Below, piece after piece: positions 1 to 9,877 of a stretch of 64,000 nucleotides of DNA. The notes beneath the pieces are model-generated. The model was given only the letters and a program-made list of their open reading frames with translations. It was not told the origin of the DNA and made no database searches. The stretch spans positions 37,842 through 101,841 of the forward strand of contig CAWIZJ010000068.1 of assembly GCA_963840535.1 (NCBI GenBank), given 5' to 3'. The position numbers and the translations under genes are program-made. Positions within the stretch are counted from its first letter, which is position 1, and each line of letters opens with the position of its first letter. The DNA comes from VAZQ01 sp963840535. GTDB taxonomy: Bacteria > Pseudomonadota > Alphaproteobacteria > Rhizobiales > Xanthobacteraceae.

Positions 1-2083
1 AAAATACTCGGTCGGCGGGCGCGCTCGCTCGGGGTCGAGATCAGGTACCAGTCCGAAATCTCGCCCCTCGATCCCGGGATCCTCGATGCCGATCTCGTGG
101 TCGCGGCCGACGGCATCAATTCACGCCTGCGCGAAACCTTTGTCGACACGTTCAAGCCGAGCGTCGATGTGCGGCCCAACGTCTTCTCCTGGATGGGCTC
201 GACCCGGCCGTTCGATGCCTTCACCTTCTTCTTTCGCGAGACCGAGCACGGCATCTTCATTGCTCACTGCTATCAATACGAGCCGCGGACGCTCGACCTG
301 GATCACGGAGACGGATCCCGAAACCTACGTGCGCGCCGGCCTCGACAAGCTCGACGAGGCGGGTGCCGCGCGCTTCGTCGAAAGCGTGTTCGCGAAGGAG
401 CTCGAGGGCCATCGACTGATCACCAACCGCTCGATCTGGCGCAACTTTCCCACCATCCGCTGCGAGCGCTGGGTGGCCGGTAATGTGGTGCTGATCGGCG
501 ACGCCAAGGCGACCGCGCATTTCTCGATCGGCTCCGGCACCAAGCTCGCCATGGAGGACGGCATCGCACTCTACGAGGCGTTCCGAGCCACGGGCGGGCG
601 CGACGTCGCGGCCGGGCTCGCTCATTTCGAGACCAATCGGCGCGACGAGGTTGAGAAGACGCAGCATTCGGCCGATGTATCGTTGGTCTGGTTCGAGCAC
701 GTTGGTCGCTTCTGGAACATGGACCCGACCCGGTTCGCGTTCGGCCTGATGACACGCTCGAAGGCCATCACCTACGACAACCTGGCACTCCGGGCACCCG
801 AATTCGTGACGCAGGCCGATCGGGTGGTGGCACGCGACGTGCGTGCGCTGAGCCTGACCCCGCTCCCTCTTCCGCCTTTGCTTGCAGGGAAGGAGAGGGA
901 GGGGCCGCGGCCGCTGCCGCCGATGTTCCAGCCGTTCCGCCTGCGTGGCATGACGCTCGAGAACCGCGTCGTGGTGTCGCCCATGTGTCAGTATTCGGCG
1001 CAGGACGGCCTGCCCAATGATTGGCATCTCGTGCACTACGGGTCGCGCGCCATCGGCGGCGCCGGCTTGATGTTCACCGAGATGACCGACGTCTCGGAGG
1101 ATGCGCGCATCTCGTTCGGCTGTGCGGGCATGTACAACGACGCCCACGAAGCGGCCTGGAAGCGGATCGTCGATTTCGTGCACGTGCAGTCGAAGGCAAA
1201 GTTCTGCCTGCAGCTAGGCCATGCCGGCCGCAAGGGGGCGACCAGGCTGATGTGGGAAGGCATCGACGAGCCGCTCGAGGACGGGGCCTGGCCCATCATC
1301 TCGGCTTCCCCGCTGCCGTACTACCCGCACAGTGCGGTTCCCCGTGAGATGACCCGCGCCGACATGGACCGGGTGATCGCCGACTACGTGGCAGCGACCG
1401 GGCGCGCCGAGCGCGCCGGCTTCGACATGGTCGAGTTGCACGCCGCGCATGGTTATCTCCTGGCGAGCTTCATCTCGCCGCTCACCAATGCCCGTACCGA
1501 CCAGTACGCCGGCTCGCTCGAGAACCGCTTGCGATTCCCGTTGGAAGTGTTCAGCGCCATGCGCACCGTCTGGCCCCACGAGAAGCCGATGTCGGTGCGC
1601 ATATCGGCGACCGACTGGGTGGACGGCGGACTGACCGGAGACGATGCGGTCGAGGTCGCCCGAGCATTCGCTGCCGCTGGCTGCGACCTCATCGACGTCT
1701 CCACCGGCCAGACCGTTTCCGACGCGCAGCCCGTGTTCGGCCGCATGTTCCAGACTCCGTTCTCCGACCAGATCAGGAATGAGGCCCGTCTCGCCACCAT
1801 GTGCGTGGGCGCCATTACGACGGCCGATCAGGTCAACACCATCGTTGCCGCCGGTCGCGCCGATCTCGTCGCATTGGCGCGCCCGCATCTGGTCGACCCC
1901 TACTTCACCATGAAGGCCGCGGCCTGGTATGGCGCATCCGGCATCCATTGTCCGCCGCAGTATCTGGCCGGCAAGGATCAGGCATTTCGTAACAGTGTCC
2001 GTGACCGCGATGATCTCGAGGAATTGCGGATGAAGGCCAAGCCGAAGGCGCACCGCGAGGCGTGGAACGAGGCGGCCGAGTAG
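1..2083 (+). CDS. FAD monooxygenase / old yellow enzyme fusion (salicylyl-CoA 5-hydroxylase or 2-aminobenzoyl-CoA monooxygenase type), 5' partial
   Basis: The frame is open from base 1, so the N-terminus with the first FAD-binding motif lies outside the window. The visible part has a flavoprotein monooxygenase half, with VVAADGINSRLRE near base 100 and the GDAKATAHFSIGSG FAD motif near base 500. A complete NADH:flavin oxidoreductase half follows, starting at MFQPFRLRGMTLENRVVV near base 925 and containing SPMCQYSA and AARPHLVDPY-like segments. This order is known from bifunctional enzymes that hydroxylate and partly reduce CoA-bound aromatic acids. The protein signal moves from frame 1 to frame 2 at about 283-296, so there is a one-base shift there, error or real. 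The linker contains a palindrome-type repeat. A gentisate dioxygenase-like gene lies downstream at 9.9 kb, which favours a salicylate route, but the exact substrate is inferred. Confidence 0.8.
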   Translation, partial: KYSVGGRARSGSRSGTSPKSRPSIPGSSMPISWSRPTASIHACAKPLSTRSSRASMCGPTSSPGWARPGRSMPSPSSFARPSTASSLLTAINTSRGRSTWITETDPETYVRAGLDKLDEAGAARFVESVFAKELEGHRLITNRSIWRNFPTIRCERWVAGNVVLIGDAKATAHFSIGSGTKLAMEDGIALYEAFRATGGRDVAAGLAHFETNRRDEVEKTQHSADVSLVWFEHVGRFWNMDPTRFAFGLMTRSKAITYDNLALRAPEFVTQADRVVARDVRALSLTPLPLPPLLAGKEREGPRPLPPMFQPFRLRGMTLENRVVVSPMCQYSAQDGLPNDWHLVHYGSRAIGGAGLMFTEMTDVSEDARISFGCAGMYNDAHEAAWKRIVDFVHVQSKAKFCLQLGHAGRKGATRLMWEGIDEPLEDGAWPIISASPLPYYPHSAVPREMTRADMDRVIADYVAATGRAERAGFDMVELHAAHGYLLASFISPLTNARTDQYAGSLENRLRFPLEVFSAMRTVWPHEKPMSVRISATDWVDGGLTGDDAVEVARAFAAAGCDLIDVSTGQTVSDAQPVFGRMFQTPFSDQIRNEARLATMCVGAITTADQVNTIVAAGRADLVALARPHLVDPYFTMKAAAWYGASGIHCPPQYLAGKDQAFRNSVRDRDDLEELRMKAKPKAHREAWNEAAE
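860..906 (+). repeat. Palindromic GC repeat inside the interdomain linker
   Basis: A run of C/T-rich then G/A-rich sequence (ccctcttccgcc, then ggaaggagaggg) encodes LPLPPLLAGKEREG exactly between the monooxygenase and oxidoreductase halves. It resembles the stronger palindromic repeat at 25.4 kb, which encodes PDPPPQAGEGEG. It is in frame and lies where an insertion would be tolerated. Confidence 0.5.
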
Positions 2084-2184
2084 CAAGCCGGTTCCGGGAA
2101 CCGCGCTCTCTTGTGAAAGGTCCCGTTCGGGCTCATGCTCGAGAATCTTGCAGCGCTGAAAGAACGATCGTAGAGGAGCCACTC

Positions 2185-3246
2185 ATGCATGAAGCTCTCA
2201 ACCACGCCAAGCTCGCCATGCTCTTCCGCAAGGAATTCGAGCTCTGCAATGTGCGTAGCGGCGAGACCATCGTGCTCTTGAGCGACCTCGGTGCGCGGCG
2301 CGACTACGTATCTGCCGCCTTCGCTGCGGCCGAGGACTTGGGTGCCGACGTCTACGAGATGTGCGTCAATGCCATGCCGTCTTGGACCAAGGTCGGAGTC
2401 GAGACCATCGGACGCTGCAAGGGCACGCTCGAGGCGATCAAGTCCGCCGACATGCTGGTCTGTCTCCATATCCCGCTTTTCACGCGCTGGCTGAAGGAGG
2501 CGCGCGATGCCGGCACCCGGGTGCTGATGGTGATCGACGCACCCGACGAGCTCGAAACGCTGATGTCGCCGCCTGGACTGAAGCAGGCGGTGAGCCATGC
2601 GGGACAGCGGCTCGAACGTGCCAAGACCATGCGCATCACTCGCGCGGGCGGCACCGACCTCACGGTGAGGCTCGGCGGGTATCCCACCATGATCCAGTAC
2701 GGCTTTGCGGAGGCTCCCGGTCGCTTCGATCATTGGGGCGCAGGCCATGTGCACACCTTCCCAAACGAGGGCTCGGCTACTGGCACCGTGGTGTTCGCGC
2801 CGGGCGACATCGTGGTGCTGCCCTATTGTCGCTACGTGCAGGACGAGGTGCGGCTCGACATTCGCGACGGCTTCATCCGCAAGATCGAGGGTGGACTCGA
2901 CGCCAAGCTGATGAGCGATTGGCTCGACGGCAACAAGGCGCACGCGGACGACATGGACGGCCATGCAATCTCCCACCTCGGATGGGGGCTCAATCCACAG
3001 GGCCGCTGGGATGCGATTGCGCTCCATGGCGCCGACCCCAAGCGCCACCATGCCGGAGCGCGCTGCTTCGCCGGGAATTTCCTGTTCTCCACCGGTCCGA
3101 ACTCGCAGGGCGGCGGCAGGCGCACCACCAAGGGGCACTACGACGTCCCGATGCGCGACTGTACCGTATCCCTCGACAACGATGTCGTTATCGAGCGCGG
3201 GAAATTCGCCGACGAGAAGATGCGGGTCGCGTTCGTGCCGCGTTGA
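2185..3246 (+). CDS. 2,5-dihydroxypyridine 5,6-dioxygenase-like (M29 aminopeptidase fold) protein
   Basis: 353 residues starting MHEALNHAKLAMLF, with a GGAG-type ribosome site 8 bases upstream; longer in-frame starts run into the preceding gene's end. The protein has GGTDLTVRLGG in the middle and ISHLGWGLNPQGRWDA and KGHYDVPMRDC towards the C-terminus. The spaced His and His-x-Asp positions match the metal ligands of NicX, an Fe(II) enzyme that opens 2,5-dihydroxypyridine during nicotinate breakdown. Many homologues are called leucyl aminopeptidase because of the shared fold. The neighbours (aromatic hydroxylase, ABC importer) support a catabolic role, but the ring substrate is not shown by sequence. 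Confidence 0.7.
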   Translation: MHEALNHAKLAMLFRKEFELCNVRSGETIVLLSDLGARRDYVSAAFAAAEDLGADVYEMCVNAMPSWTKVGVETIGRCKGTLEAIKSADMLVCLHIPLFTRWLKEARDAGTRVLMVIDAPDELETLMSPPGLKQAVSHAGQRLERAKTMRITRAGGTDLTVRLGGYPTMIQYGFAEAPGRFDHWGAGHVHTFPNEGSATGTVVFAPGDIVVLPYCRYVQDEVRLDIRDGFIRKIEGGLDAKLMSDWLDGNKAHADDMDGHAISHLGWGLNPQGRWDAIALHGADPKRHHAGARCFAGNFLFSTGPNSQGGGRRTTKGHYDVPMRDCTVSLDNDVVIERGKFADEKMRVAFVPR

Positions 3247-3250
3247 TGCG

Positions 3251-4717
3251 ATGAGCGACCCGGCTGCGAGATTGGTGGGCGTCAGCAAGCAGTTCAGCGC
3301 CACCGTCGCGCTCGAAGGCGTCGACTTCGACGTCGAGCCCGGCGAGATCCATGCCATCGTCGGCGAGAACGGTGCCGGGAAATCGACCCTGATCCGCATT
3401 CTCGGCGGGGTGCACCGTCCCGACCGCGGCGACATTTTCGTCGCCGGCAAGCTGTGCCATTTCGCGAGCCCGCACGATGCGATCGCGGCCGGCATCGTGA
3501 CCATCCCGCAGGAGCTTCGCCTGGTCCCGGCTCTGTCGGTGGCCGAGAACATCGCGCTCGGTGATCTTCCCGTGCGCCGCCTCGGTCCGTTCGCCGTCGT
3601 CGATCGCGATCGGATGAAACGACAAGCGCGTAGCGTCCTTGCCCAGCTCGATTTCGATCCCGATCCCGATCGGCGGATCGCTGCGCTGAGCTTCGCCGAG
3701 CGCCAGCTCGTGGCAATCGCCAAGGCGCTCCGGCGCAAGTGCGGCGTGTTCGTCCTGGACGAGCCCACGGCGGCGCTGGAGAAGCGCGAGATCGAGCGGT
3801 TGTTCTCGGTGCTGGCGCGCATGAAGGAGCAGAGGACCGCCGTCATCTATATCTCGCATCGGCTCGACGAGGTGGTGAGGATCGCCGATCGATGCACGGT
3901 CCTGCGTGACGGACGGGTGACGGCGTCGGCGTGGCGTGGCGCTTTCGCCGCCGGTGATCTCGTTACTGCCATGACCGGGCGCTCGGCCCGCGAGGTCGAG
4001 ACCATATCGTGCGCAGCGGGCGACGTGCTCATCACCGCCGAGCCCGACGGCGCCCATGCGCTGCGCTTGCGTGCAGGCGAGGTGGTCGGCTTGGCTGGGC
4101 TGCTCGGCAGTGGCACCGACCGCATGCTGCGTCGTCTGTTCGGCGCCGTGGGGCCGACCACGGTGAGAACCAGAGAGGGCCGGCGCCGGTTCGGCCATCC
4201 GGCGGATGCGATCGCCGCTGGCATCGGCATGGTGCCGGGTGAGCGAGTGCTCGGCCTGGTGATGAACCAGTCGGTGCGCGACAACATCCTGCTGCCCAAC
4301 CTCGACACGCTTTCGCGCCTCGGGTGGCTCGATCGGCGCTCGGGCGAGCGCATCGTCGCCGAGCTGATGGACCTGCTCGACATCCGTCCGCGCCGCCCGC
4401 GGCTCAAGGCGGGCGCGCTGTCCGGCGGCAATCAGCAGAAGGTGATCCTGGCCAAGTGGCTGGCGCGGCGGGTCGCGGTGTTGCTGCTGGAGGAACCGAC
4501 CCAGGGCATCGACGTAGGGGCCAAGGTGCAGATCCACGCCCTCATCCGGGATTTCGCGGCGCGCGGCGGCGGAGCGCTCGTGAGCTCCAGCGACCTCGGC
4601 GAGCTTGCCCGCCTGTGCGACGGTGTGCTCGCGGTGCGGCAGGGACGGATCGGCGACAGGTTCGACCGGGCCTGTGGCCTCGACGAGCCGAAGCTGCGTG
4701 CGGCCATCGGCGCGTGA
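3251..4717 (+). CDS. Sugar-type ABC importer ATP-binding protein (double ATPase)
   Basis: 488 residues with two ATPase halves, as in RbsA/XylG. The first has GENGAGKST (Walker A), LSFAERQL (a divergent signature) and VFVLDEPTAALE (Walker B). The second has lost its Walker A but keeps LSGGNQQKVILAKW and LLLEEPTQGIDVGAK. This asymmetry is normal for the family, where the second site is often degenerate. The start codon lies 4 bases after the previous stop and the next gene starts 2 bases after this stop, so 2185-6676 probably forms one transcript. It would energise uptake of the compound fed into the neighbouring catabolic genes. Confidence 0.9.
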   Translation: MSDPAARLVGVSKQFSATVALEGVDFDVEPGEIHAIVGENGAGKSTLIRILGGVHRPDRGDIFVAGKLCHFASPHDAIAAGIVTIPQELRLVPALSVAENIALGDLPVRRLGPFAVVDRDRMKRQARSVLAQLDFDPDPDRRIAALSFAERQLVAIAKALRRKCGVFVLDEPTAALEKREIERLFSVLARMKEQRTAVIYISHRLDEVVRIADRCTVLRDGRVTASAWRGAFAAGDLVTAMTGRSAREVETISCAAGDVLITAEPDGAHALRLRAGEVVGLAGLLGSGTDRMLRRLFGAVGPTTVRTREGRRRFGHPADAIAAGIGMVPGERVLGLVMNQSVRDNILLPNLDTLSRLGWLDRRSGERIVAELMDLLDIRPRRPRLKAGALSGGNQQKVILAKWLARRVAVLLLEEPTQGIDVGAKVQIHALIRDFAARGGGALVSSSDLGELARLCDGVLAVRQGRIGDRFDRACGLDEPKLRAAIGA

Positions 4718-4718
4718 T

Positions 4719-5651
4719 ATGAGCAGGAATTCGACGCTGGCCGGCCAAATGCCGCTGATCTCGCTCATGGTGCTGTGCGCGGCAACCGCGCTGATGACCG
4801 ATCGCTTCCTTTCGCCGCTCAACCTCACCAATATCCTGGTGCAATCCTCGATCATGGCGGTGATCGCCATGGGCATGACCTTCGTGATCGTGGGCGGCGG
4901 TTTCGATCTCTCGGTGGGCTCGACCGCGGCGCTGTCGGGCTGCATCGCCAGCATGGTGATGCTGGAGGCCGGAATCACCGCCGGCGTGATCGCCGGGATC
5001 CTCGCCGGCGCGATCGTCGGTCTCGCCAATGGGCTCGTCATCGCGTTCCTCAACGTCAATCCCTTCATCACTACGCTGGGCACAATGGTGCTGGTGCGGG
5101 GCGTCGTCTTTCTCATCACCGGCGGCGCGCCGATCTCCGGCGAGACCGGGTTGCCGCGCGAGTTCGTCGCCTTCGGCTCCGACCGCCTGCTCGGTATCCA
5201 CTACCTGGTATGGATCCCGGCTGTGCTGCTCGTGGTGCTGTCGTTCGTGATGCATGCCACGCCCTATGGCCGACGCATCTATGCCACAGGTGGTGGGCGG
5301 GAGGCCGCCTATCTGTCGGGCGTTCCCGTCCGCCGGGTCATAGCCTCGACCTACGTCTGGTGCGGTGCGCTCGCCGGCGTCGCCGGGGTCATGCTGGCTG
5401 CCCGCCTGCAGTCCGGCCAGCCTACTGCCGGCGAATTCTATGAATTGACGGCGATCGCCGCGGTAGTTCTGGGCGGGGCTTCGCTGCAGGGCGGCGAGGG
5501 CACGCTGTACAAGACCGTCATCGGGGTGTTCATTATGATAGTGCTCGGCAATGCGCTCAACCTGCTCAACGTCGATTCCTATTGGCAGCGCGTGGCGGTA
5601 GGGGCCGTGATCATTGCCGCGGCCGCTGCCGAAAGGCTACGTTCGGATTGA
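4719..5651 (+). CDS. Sugar-type ABC importer permease (RbsC family)
   Basis: 310 residues, almost all in hydrophobic segments, giving about 8-10 membrane helices. The MTFVIVGGGFDLSVGS segment near residue 55 is the family hallmark, and GRRIYATGGGREAAYLSGV is the cytoplasmic coupling loop that meets the ATPase. The ATG start is 1 base after the ATPase stop (tgatatg), which suggests coupled translation. Together with the flanking ATPase and binding protein it forms a complete importer. Confidence 0.9.
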   Translation: MSRNSTLAGQMPLISLMVLCAATALMTDRFLSPLNLTNILVQSSIMAVIAMGMTFVIVGGGFDLSVGSTAALSGCIASMVMLEAGITAGVIAGILAGAIVGLANGLVIAFLNVNPFITTLGTMVLVRGVVFLITGGAPISGETGLPREFVAFGSDRLLGIHYLVWIPAVLLVVLSFVMHATPYGRRIYATGGGREAAYLSGVPVRRVIASTYVWCGALAGVAGVMLAARLQSGQPTAGEFYELTAIAAVVLGGASLQGGEGTLYKTVIGVFIMIVLGNALNLLNVDSYWQRVAVGAVIIAAAAAERLRSD

Positions 5652-5737
5652 CCGGAGATCGAAGACCGGTGATCGAGACAGCGACTACGACTTCCGACAC
5701 CCGACCTGCTCATATCCGTGACACAGGAGTGGTTCGC

Positions 5738-6676
5738 ATGCCCAGGCTACGCATCTTCCAGGCCGCCGCGTTCGCGCTCGTCCTTCCCCTCATGCTCATG
5801 CCGATGCCGCCGGCTCAAGCGCAACCGAAGACCGTGATAGGCGTCTCACTCGCACAGGACGACAATCCCTTCTACATCGCCATGCTGCGCGGCATCCGTG
5901 CGCGCGCCCAGGAACTGGGATGGGAGGTGGCCACGGTCTCTGCCAACGAGGACAAGCTAAAACAGATCAACGGCGTGCAGGATCTGGTGGCGCGCGGCGT
6001 GAAGGGCATCCTGATCTCGCCGATCGACGCCGTCGGAGTGAACGCCGCCTATGACGCTGCGGCTGCGGCCAAGATTCCGATTGTCTCGGTGGCGCGCGGC
6101 TCGGCGTCGCCCAACCAGACCATCCACGTGGCGATGGACGAGAAGCAGATCGGCCGCGACATCGCACAGTGGACGGCGAAAAAGCTCGGCGGCAAGGGCA
6201 AGGTCGCGCTGCTGATGGGCCCGAGCGGCGCGCCGACCTTCCGCAATCTGGGCGACGGCTATGCCGAGGAGATGGCGAAGCATCCCGGCATCCAGATCGT
6301 GACCAAGCACGATGGACCGCTCACACGCGAGCGCGGCGTCAAGCAGGCGGAGGACGCGCTGGTGGCGCATCCCGACCTTGCCGCCATCTACACCGCCAAC
6401 GACGATGTCGCATTGGGCGCCATGCAGGCGGTGAACGCCGCCAACCGCAAGGGCAGGACCTTCGTCACCGGCATGAACGGCGTGCCGCCGGCTCTGCGCG
6501 CGGTGAAGGAGGAGAACCTGGCGATGACGGTCGAGCTCAACCCGGTGCTGTGGGGGCGGCTCGGTATCGACGTGCTCGCGACCTATCTCAAGGGCGAAAA
6601 GGTCGAGCCACGCGTATTCATCAACCACGTCATCATCGACGGCACGAACATCGACGCCAAGCTGCCGAAGACGTGA
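5738..6676 (+). CDS. Periplasmic sugar-type substrate-binding protein (Peripla_BP_4)
   Basis: 312 residues starting MPRLRIFQAAAFALV, with a signal peptide cut likely after AQAQ. The mature part begins KTVIGVSLAQDDNPFY, then has GILISPIDAVGVNAAYD and IYTANDDVALGAMQA, the typical ribose/galactose-binding-protein pattern. An ACAGGAG ribosome site precedes the chosen ATG; upstream in-frame codons would remove the signal peptide from the N-terminus. It is the third part of the importer. The ligand cannot be read from the sequence; these proteins also bind non-sugar compounds in soil bacteria. Confidence 0.88.
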   Translation: MPRLRIFQAAAFALVLPLMLMPMPPAQAQPKTVIGVSLAQDDNPFYIAMLRGIRARAQELGWEVATVSANEDKLKQINGVQDLVARGVKGILISPIDAVGVNAAYDAAAAAKIPIVSVARGSASPNQTIHVAMDEKQIGRDIAQWTAKKLGGKGKVALLMGPSGAPTFRNLGDGYAEEMAKHPGIQIVTKHDGPLTRERGVKQAEDALVAHPDLAAIYTANDDVALGAMQAVNAANRKGRTFVTGMNGVPPALRAVKEENLAMTVELNPVLWGRLGIDVLATYLKGEKVEPRVFINHVIIDGTNIDAKLPKT

Positions 6677-6680
6677 GACG

Positions 6681-9585
6681 TCACCGGCGAAGCTGCGCGC
6701 GCAGCTCCCCGAGGGTGCCCCTGAAGAGAACGCGCTCCGCGACGGCGAGCGCAAGCGATACGTCCTCGCCCTTGGGCGGCGTGATGACGAAGCGGTAGCG
6801 GCCGTCGCCGAGATCGTCCGGCCCGGCAAGCTTTCCCACCGGCAGTGCCAAGCTGACTTCGGCCGCAAAGGACGGACCGAGAACGTTGCCGCGGCGGTCG
6901 GCCGGTCGCAGCGTGAGGTCGATCGCGCCGCTTCTCGGATCTTGCCGCAGCGTGAGCGCGCTCCTGGCAAGATCGGCCTCGGCGAATTGCACAAGCGCGG
7001 TCATGCTCTCGGTGCGCTCGAAACGCCCCAGCTGGCGATCGTTGCCGACGATGCGCACCGCCGCGCGATAGAGCCCCGGCACGGAGGCGTTCGTCAGCAC
7101 CGCGCGGAAGCCGTCTCCGCTGCTGCCTTGCAGGCGGACCGTTTCGGTCGACGGCCTCAGTCTCTTCCATCGTCTGCTGTCCTGGACGAGCGCGGCGACC
7201 CGTTGCTCTGCGACTGACATGCCGGCCTCGTATCCTGGCTTACCGTCGGCCAGAGGCCCGATCGAAGCCAGCAGATTGCCGACCGCGACGCGCGGTCGCG
7301 TCACGGCGGCCGTCACCACCATCGGGCCGTCGATCGGTCTTCCGTCCGCGCTCACATCGACGGCCAGCGCGAGCGGCGAGCCGACCTGGTGGCGGACCGA
7401 AGCGAACCGGGCCCGGTAGCGCAGCTGCGGCTCGTCGGCGATCGCCGCCGCCTCGTAGCGGGTGCCCGACTTGCCGCCGATCAGCAGTTGCCAATCGCCG
7501 CTTGCCGGAGAGGTCACGGCGATGATCCGGTAGAAGTCACCGGCGACAATCTGCGCCGCGTCGGTCATGTCGATGCCGTCGCGGAAGCAGCGAACATCGA
7601 GTGAGTGTCCACGCGGCCAACTCACCTTGAGCAGGAGCCTGCGCGCGCCCTTGTTGACCGGGAACGTCTCGACGGCGCCGCGCCTGCCGAGCGAACCGCG
7701 TCGGTAATCGATGAGCTGCGGACTATATCCGCGCAGCGTGTTGATGAGCTCTTCGACGAAGAATTGACGCAAGTCCTCGGCGTTGATGGTCGAGCGAGCG
7801 AAGCCTCCCGCCTGCGCCGCGATGTCGCCGAGCAGATCGAGGAATGCGCCGGTCCCGACTCCGATCGTGTCAACGGTAACGTCGGGCAACCCGTCGGACG
7901 CATCCGACAGCATGTCGATTCGCATCGGCGGGTCGGCTGCTGGCACGTCCGAAGTGGGGCGGCCGGTGACGTCGCCGATGTCGTGCCGTGGCGGACTGGC
8001 GGACAGCTCGCGCACCATCGGATTGACGTTCTGCATACCGTCGCTGAACAGGATGACGTGCCGCCGTCCTGCGTCCTGCTCCGAAAGTGCCCGCAGTGCT
8101 TCGACCGAGCGTTGCAGCGCGCCGCCCATCGCGGTGCAGATTCCCCGGCACGGTGGTCTGCCCGCGCACGTCGGCAATGATGGCGGCGACATTGGCGTTG
8201 GTGAGGGTCGCGACGCGCTGTGCGTCGAACTGCGGCTCGCCGACATTCGTGCGGAAATAGGTCACGCCGAGACGATCCCTCGCACGCCCCATTGCGACCA
8301 AAGCTGCGCGAACAACTCGACGGAATCCTTGAGCACCTCGAGGCGCGAAAGGCAATTGGCTGCACGCGGGCGCCAGCATGCTTCCGGACATGTCGAGCGC
8401 CAGCATGGCGGCCGCGGGCGGCGGGATGATCGGGATATCGCCCTCGCACCGCTCGCCCGCAGGCGAGCGTTGGTGAGCCGCGGCGAACAGCGCCAAGCAG
8501 ATGACTTCGGGTGTATGCACCGTGTTGGCATGCACGGCTGCCTTGCGCAGATGGCGCAACAGGCCGAAGTCGAGGATGTTGTCGTCGGAGATACCGGAGA
8601 TCGTGAGATTGATCGCGTCGGCGGACAGGTTACTGGCCAATCCCCGGTTCCTGCAATCGCCGGACGGGGTGTCGCCGCCGACCATGTCGTCATTGTTGGT
8701 GGCAAACAGCGTCACATAGAGAATGCCCTCGTGAGGCTCCTGCGCGACGTTGCGGGAACCCGGCGCCTCATTGGGGGCAGGACCGGCAATGGAGACCTGC
8801 GTGTCGAGATTCGTCTCGCCGTTGAGGGCCTCGATGAAGTTGTCGGCCTTCGCTTCGCCGTATCCCAATCCGCAGTCGTTGCCGGAGCTGTCGGCGGGCG
8901 TCACCCCGTCGTAGAGCTGCTGGACCGAGACCTTGGTGGTGCTCCGGAACAAGGGCGTGGCGAGACCGTGGTTCGGCGGCGAAATGGCGATGAACTCGGA
9001 AACCGGACGATAGGCGGGTCGTGGCGACAGAAGAGCGATACCGCCGGGGTCCTCCACCTGGACCTGCAGGCTCTTGAGATATTGCCGGGTGCTGAGCGTA
9101 CCCTTGCTGTACGCGATGATGACCACTCGAACCGGCGGGGGTCCGGATGGGGCCGTGGTGTCGAAGCCGGGATTGTGACGTCGAACGATCTCGTCGACCG
9201 CCTGCTGGATGTCGGCGGCGTCCTCGGTGATCGAGCGGGCCTGGTTCTCGAACCGTATGTAATAAGGCTCGATATCCAGCCAGCGATTCTTGTCGTGATC
9301 GAGCGCCTGTTTGAACGACGGCAGGCTGCCGCGCGGATTCCACCAGTTGCTCTTGTAGTTCGGGTTGTCCGAATCGTCGGTCGCGTTGTCGCTGCCGAGC
9401 CCGAAATCGATGTCATGACCGTGCACGAAAAGCACCGGCAGCCGCCGGGTCGGTGCCGGCGTGGGCGGCGAAGGCGGCGGCGGATTGAGCAGCGAGTCGT
9501 CGAAGAGATGCACCTCGGCGGCAGCGGCGCCGCAGGGCGCGATCCACAGCACGCAAAGAGCGCACAGCCACACGATCCGCGTCAT
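6681..9585 (-). CDS. Exported alpha/beta-hydrolase plus VWA-domain protein (frameshifted)
   Basis: About 965 residues if its frames are joined. It starts MTRIVWLCALCVLWI (signal peptide). Residues about 45-330 look like an alpha/beta-hydrolase: LPVLFVHGHDIDFG, then VVIIAYSKGTLSTRQ, where AYSKG replaces the usual GxSxG elbow, then ISPPNHGLATPLF. A VWA domain follows with the metal motif MLALDMSGSM, then HVILFSDGMQN. The C-terminal 400 residues, from about base 7900 to 6681, are beta-rich with repeated QLLIGGKSG-like and LYRAAVRI strands. The signal changes frame near 8360, 8280 and 8150, around the VWA core. It lies convergent to the importer operon with a 5-base gap. The function of the combination is unknown; a surface lipase or adhesin-like role is a guess. 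Confidence 0.6.
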
Positions 9586-9877
9586 GGGCTTGCTCCGACG
9601 AGGCTTGTACGGAGACTAGCCGATCAGCCGGTGGATTAGCCAGCCGCGGCGGCAAGACAGGCGGCGTTCGAGGCCGCGTCGGCTGGTGCAGGCGCATACG
9701 AGCGTTGCGGCTTCGGACGTGTATGCGATCGTCGGACCCAATTAAGCGGGCTGGCCTCGGAGCGTGCGAGGGAAATTTGCGCTTCCCGGCGCCCGCTGTA
9801 TCGTAACGATCGGCGAGGGGCGGTTTCGACCGATGCGCACCCACGCCGCCGGAAACGAGTGCGCAGGAGGGCGGACA

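Noticed and set aside
86..290. N-terminal part of a 665-residue open frame starting MPISWSRPTASIH
   Set aside because: The Ser/Arg/Pro-rich start is out-of-frame reading; the real protein is in frame 1 here (VVAADGINSRLRE) and enters frame 2 only after about 290.
1978..5119. Very long minus-strand open frames of about 620-640 residues
   Set aside because: They lie opposite clear plus-strand genes and have Arg/Ala/Gly-rich content with no family motif; high GC makes such shadows common.
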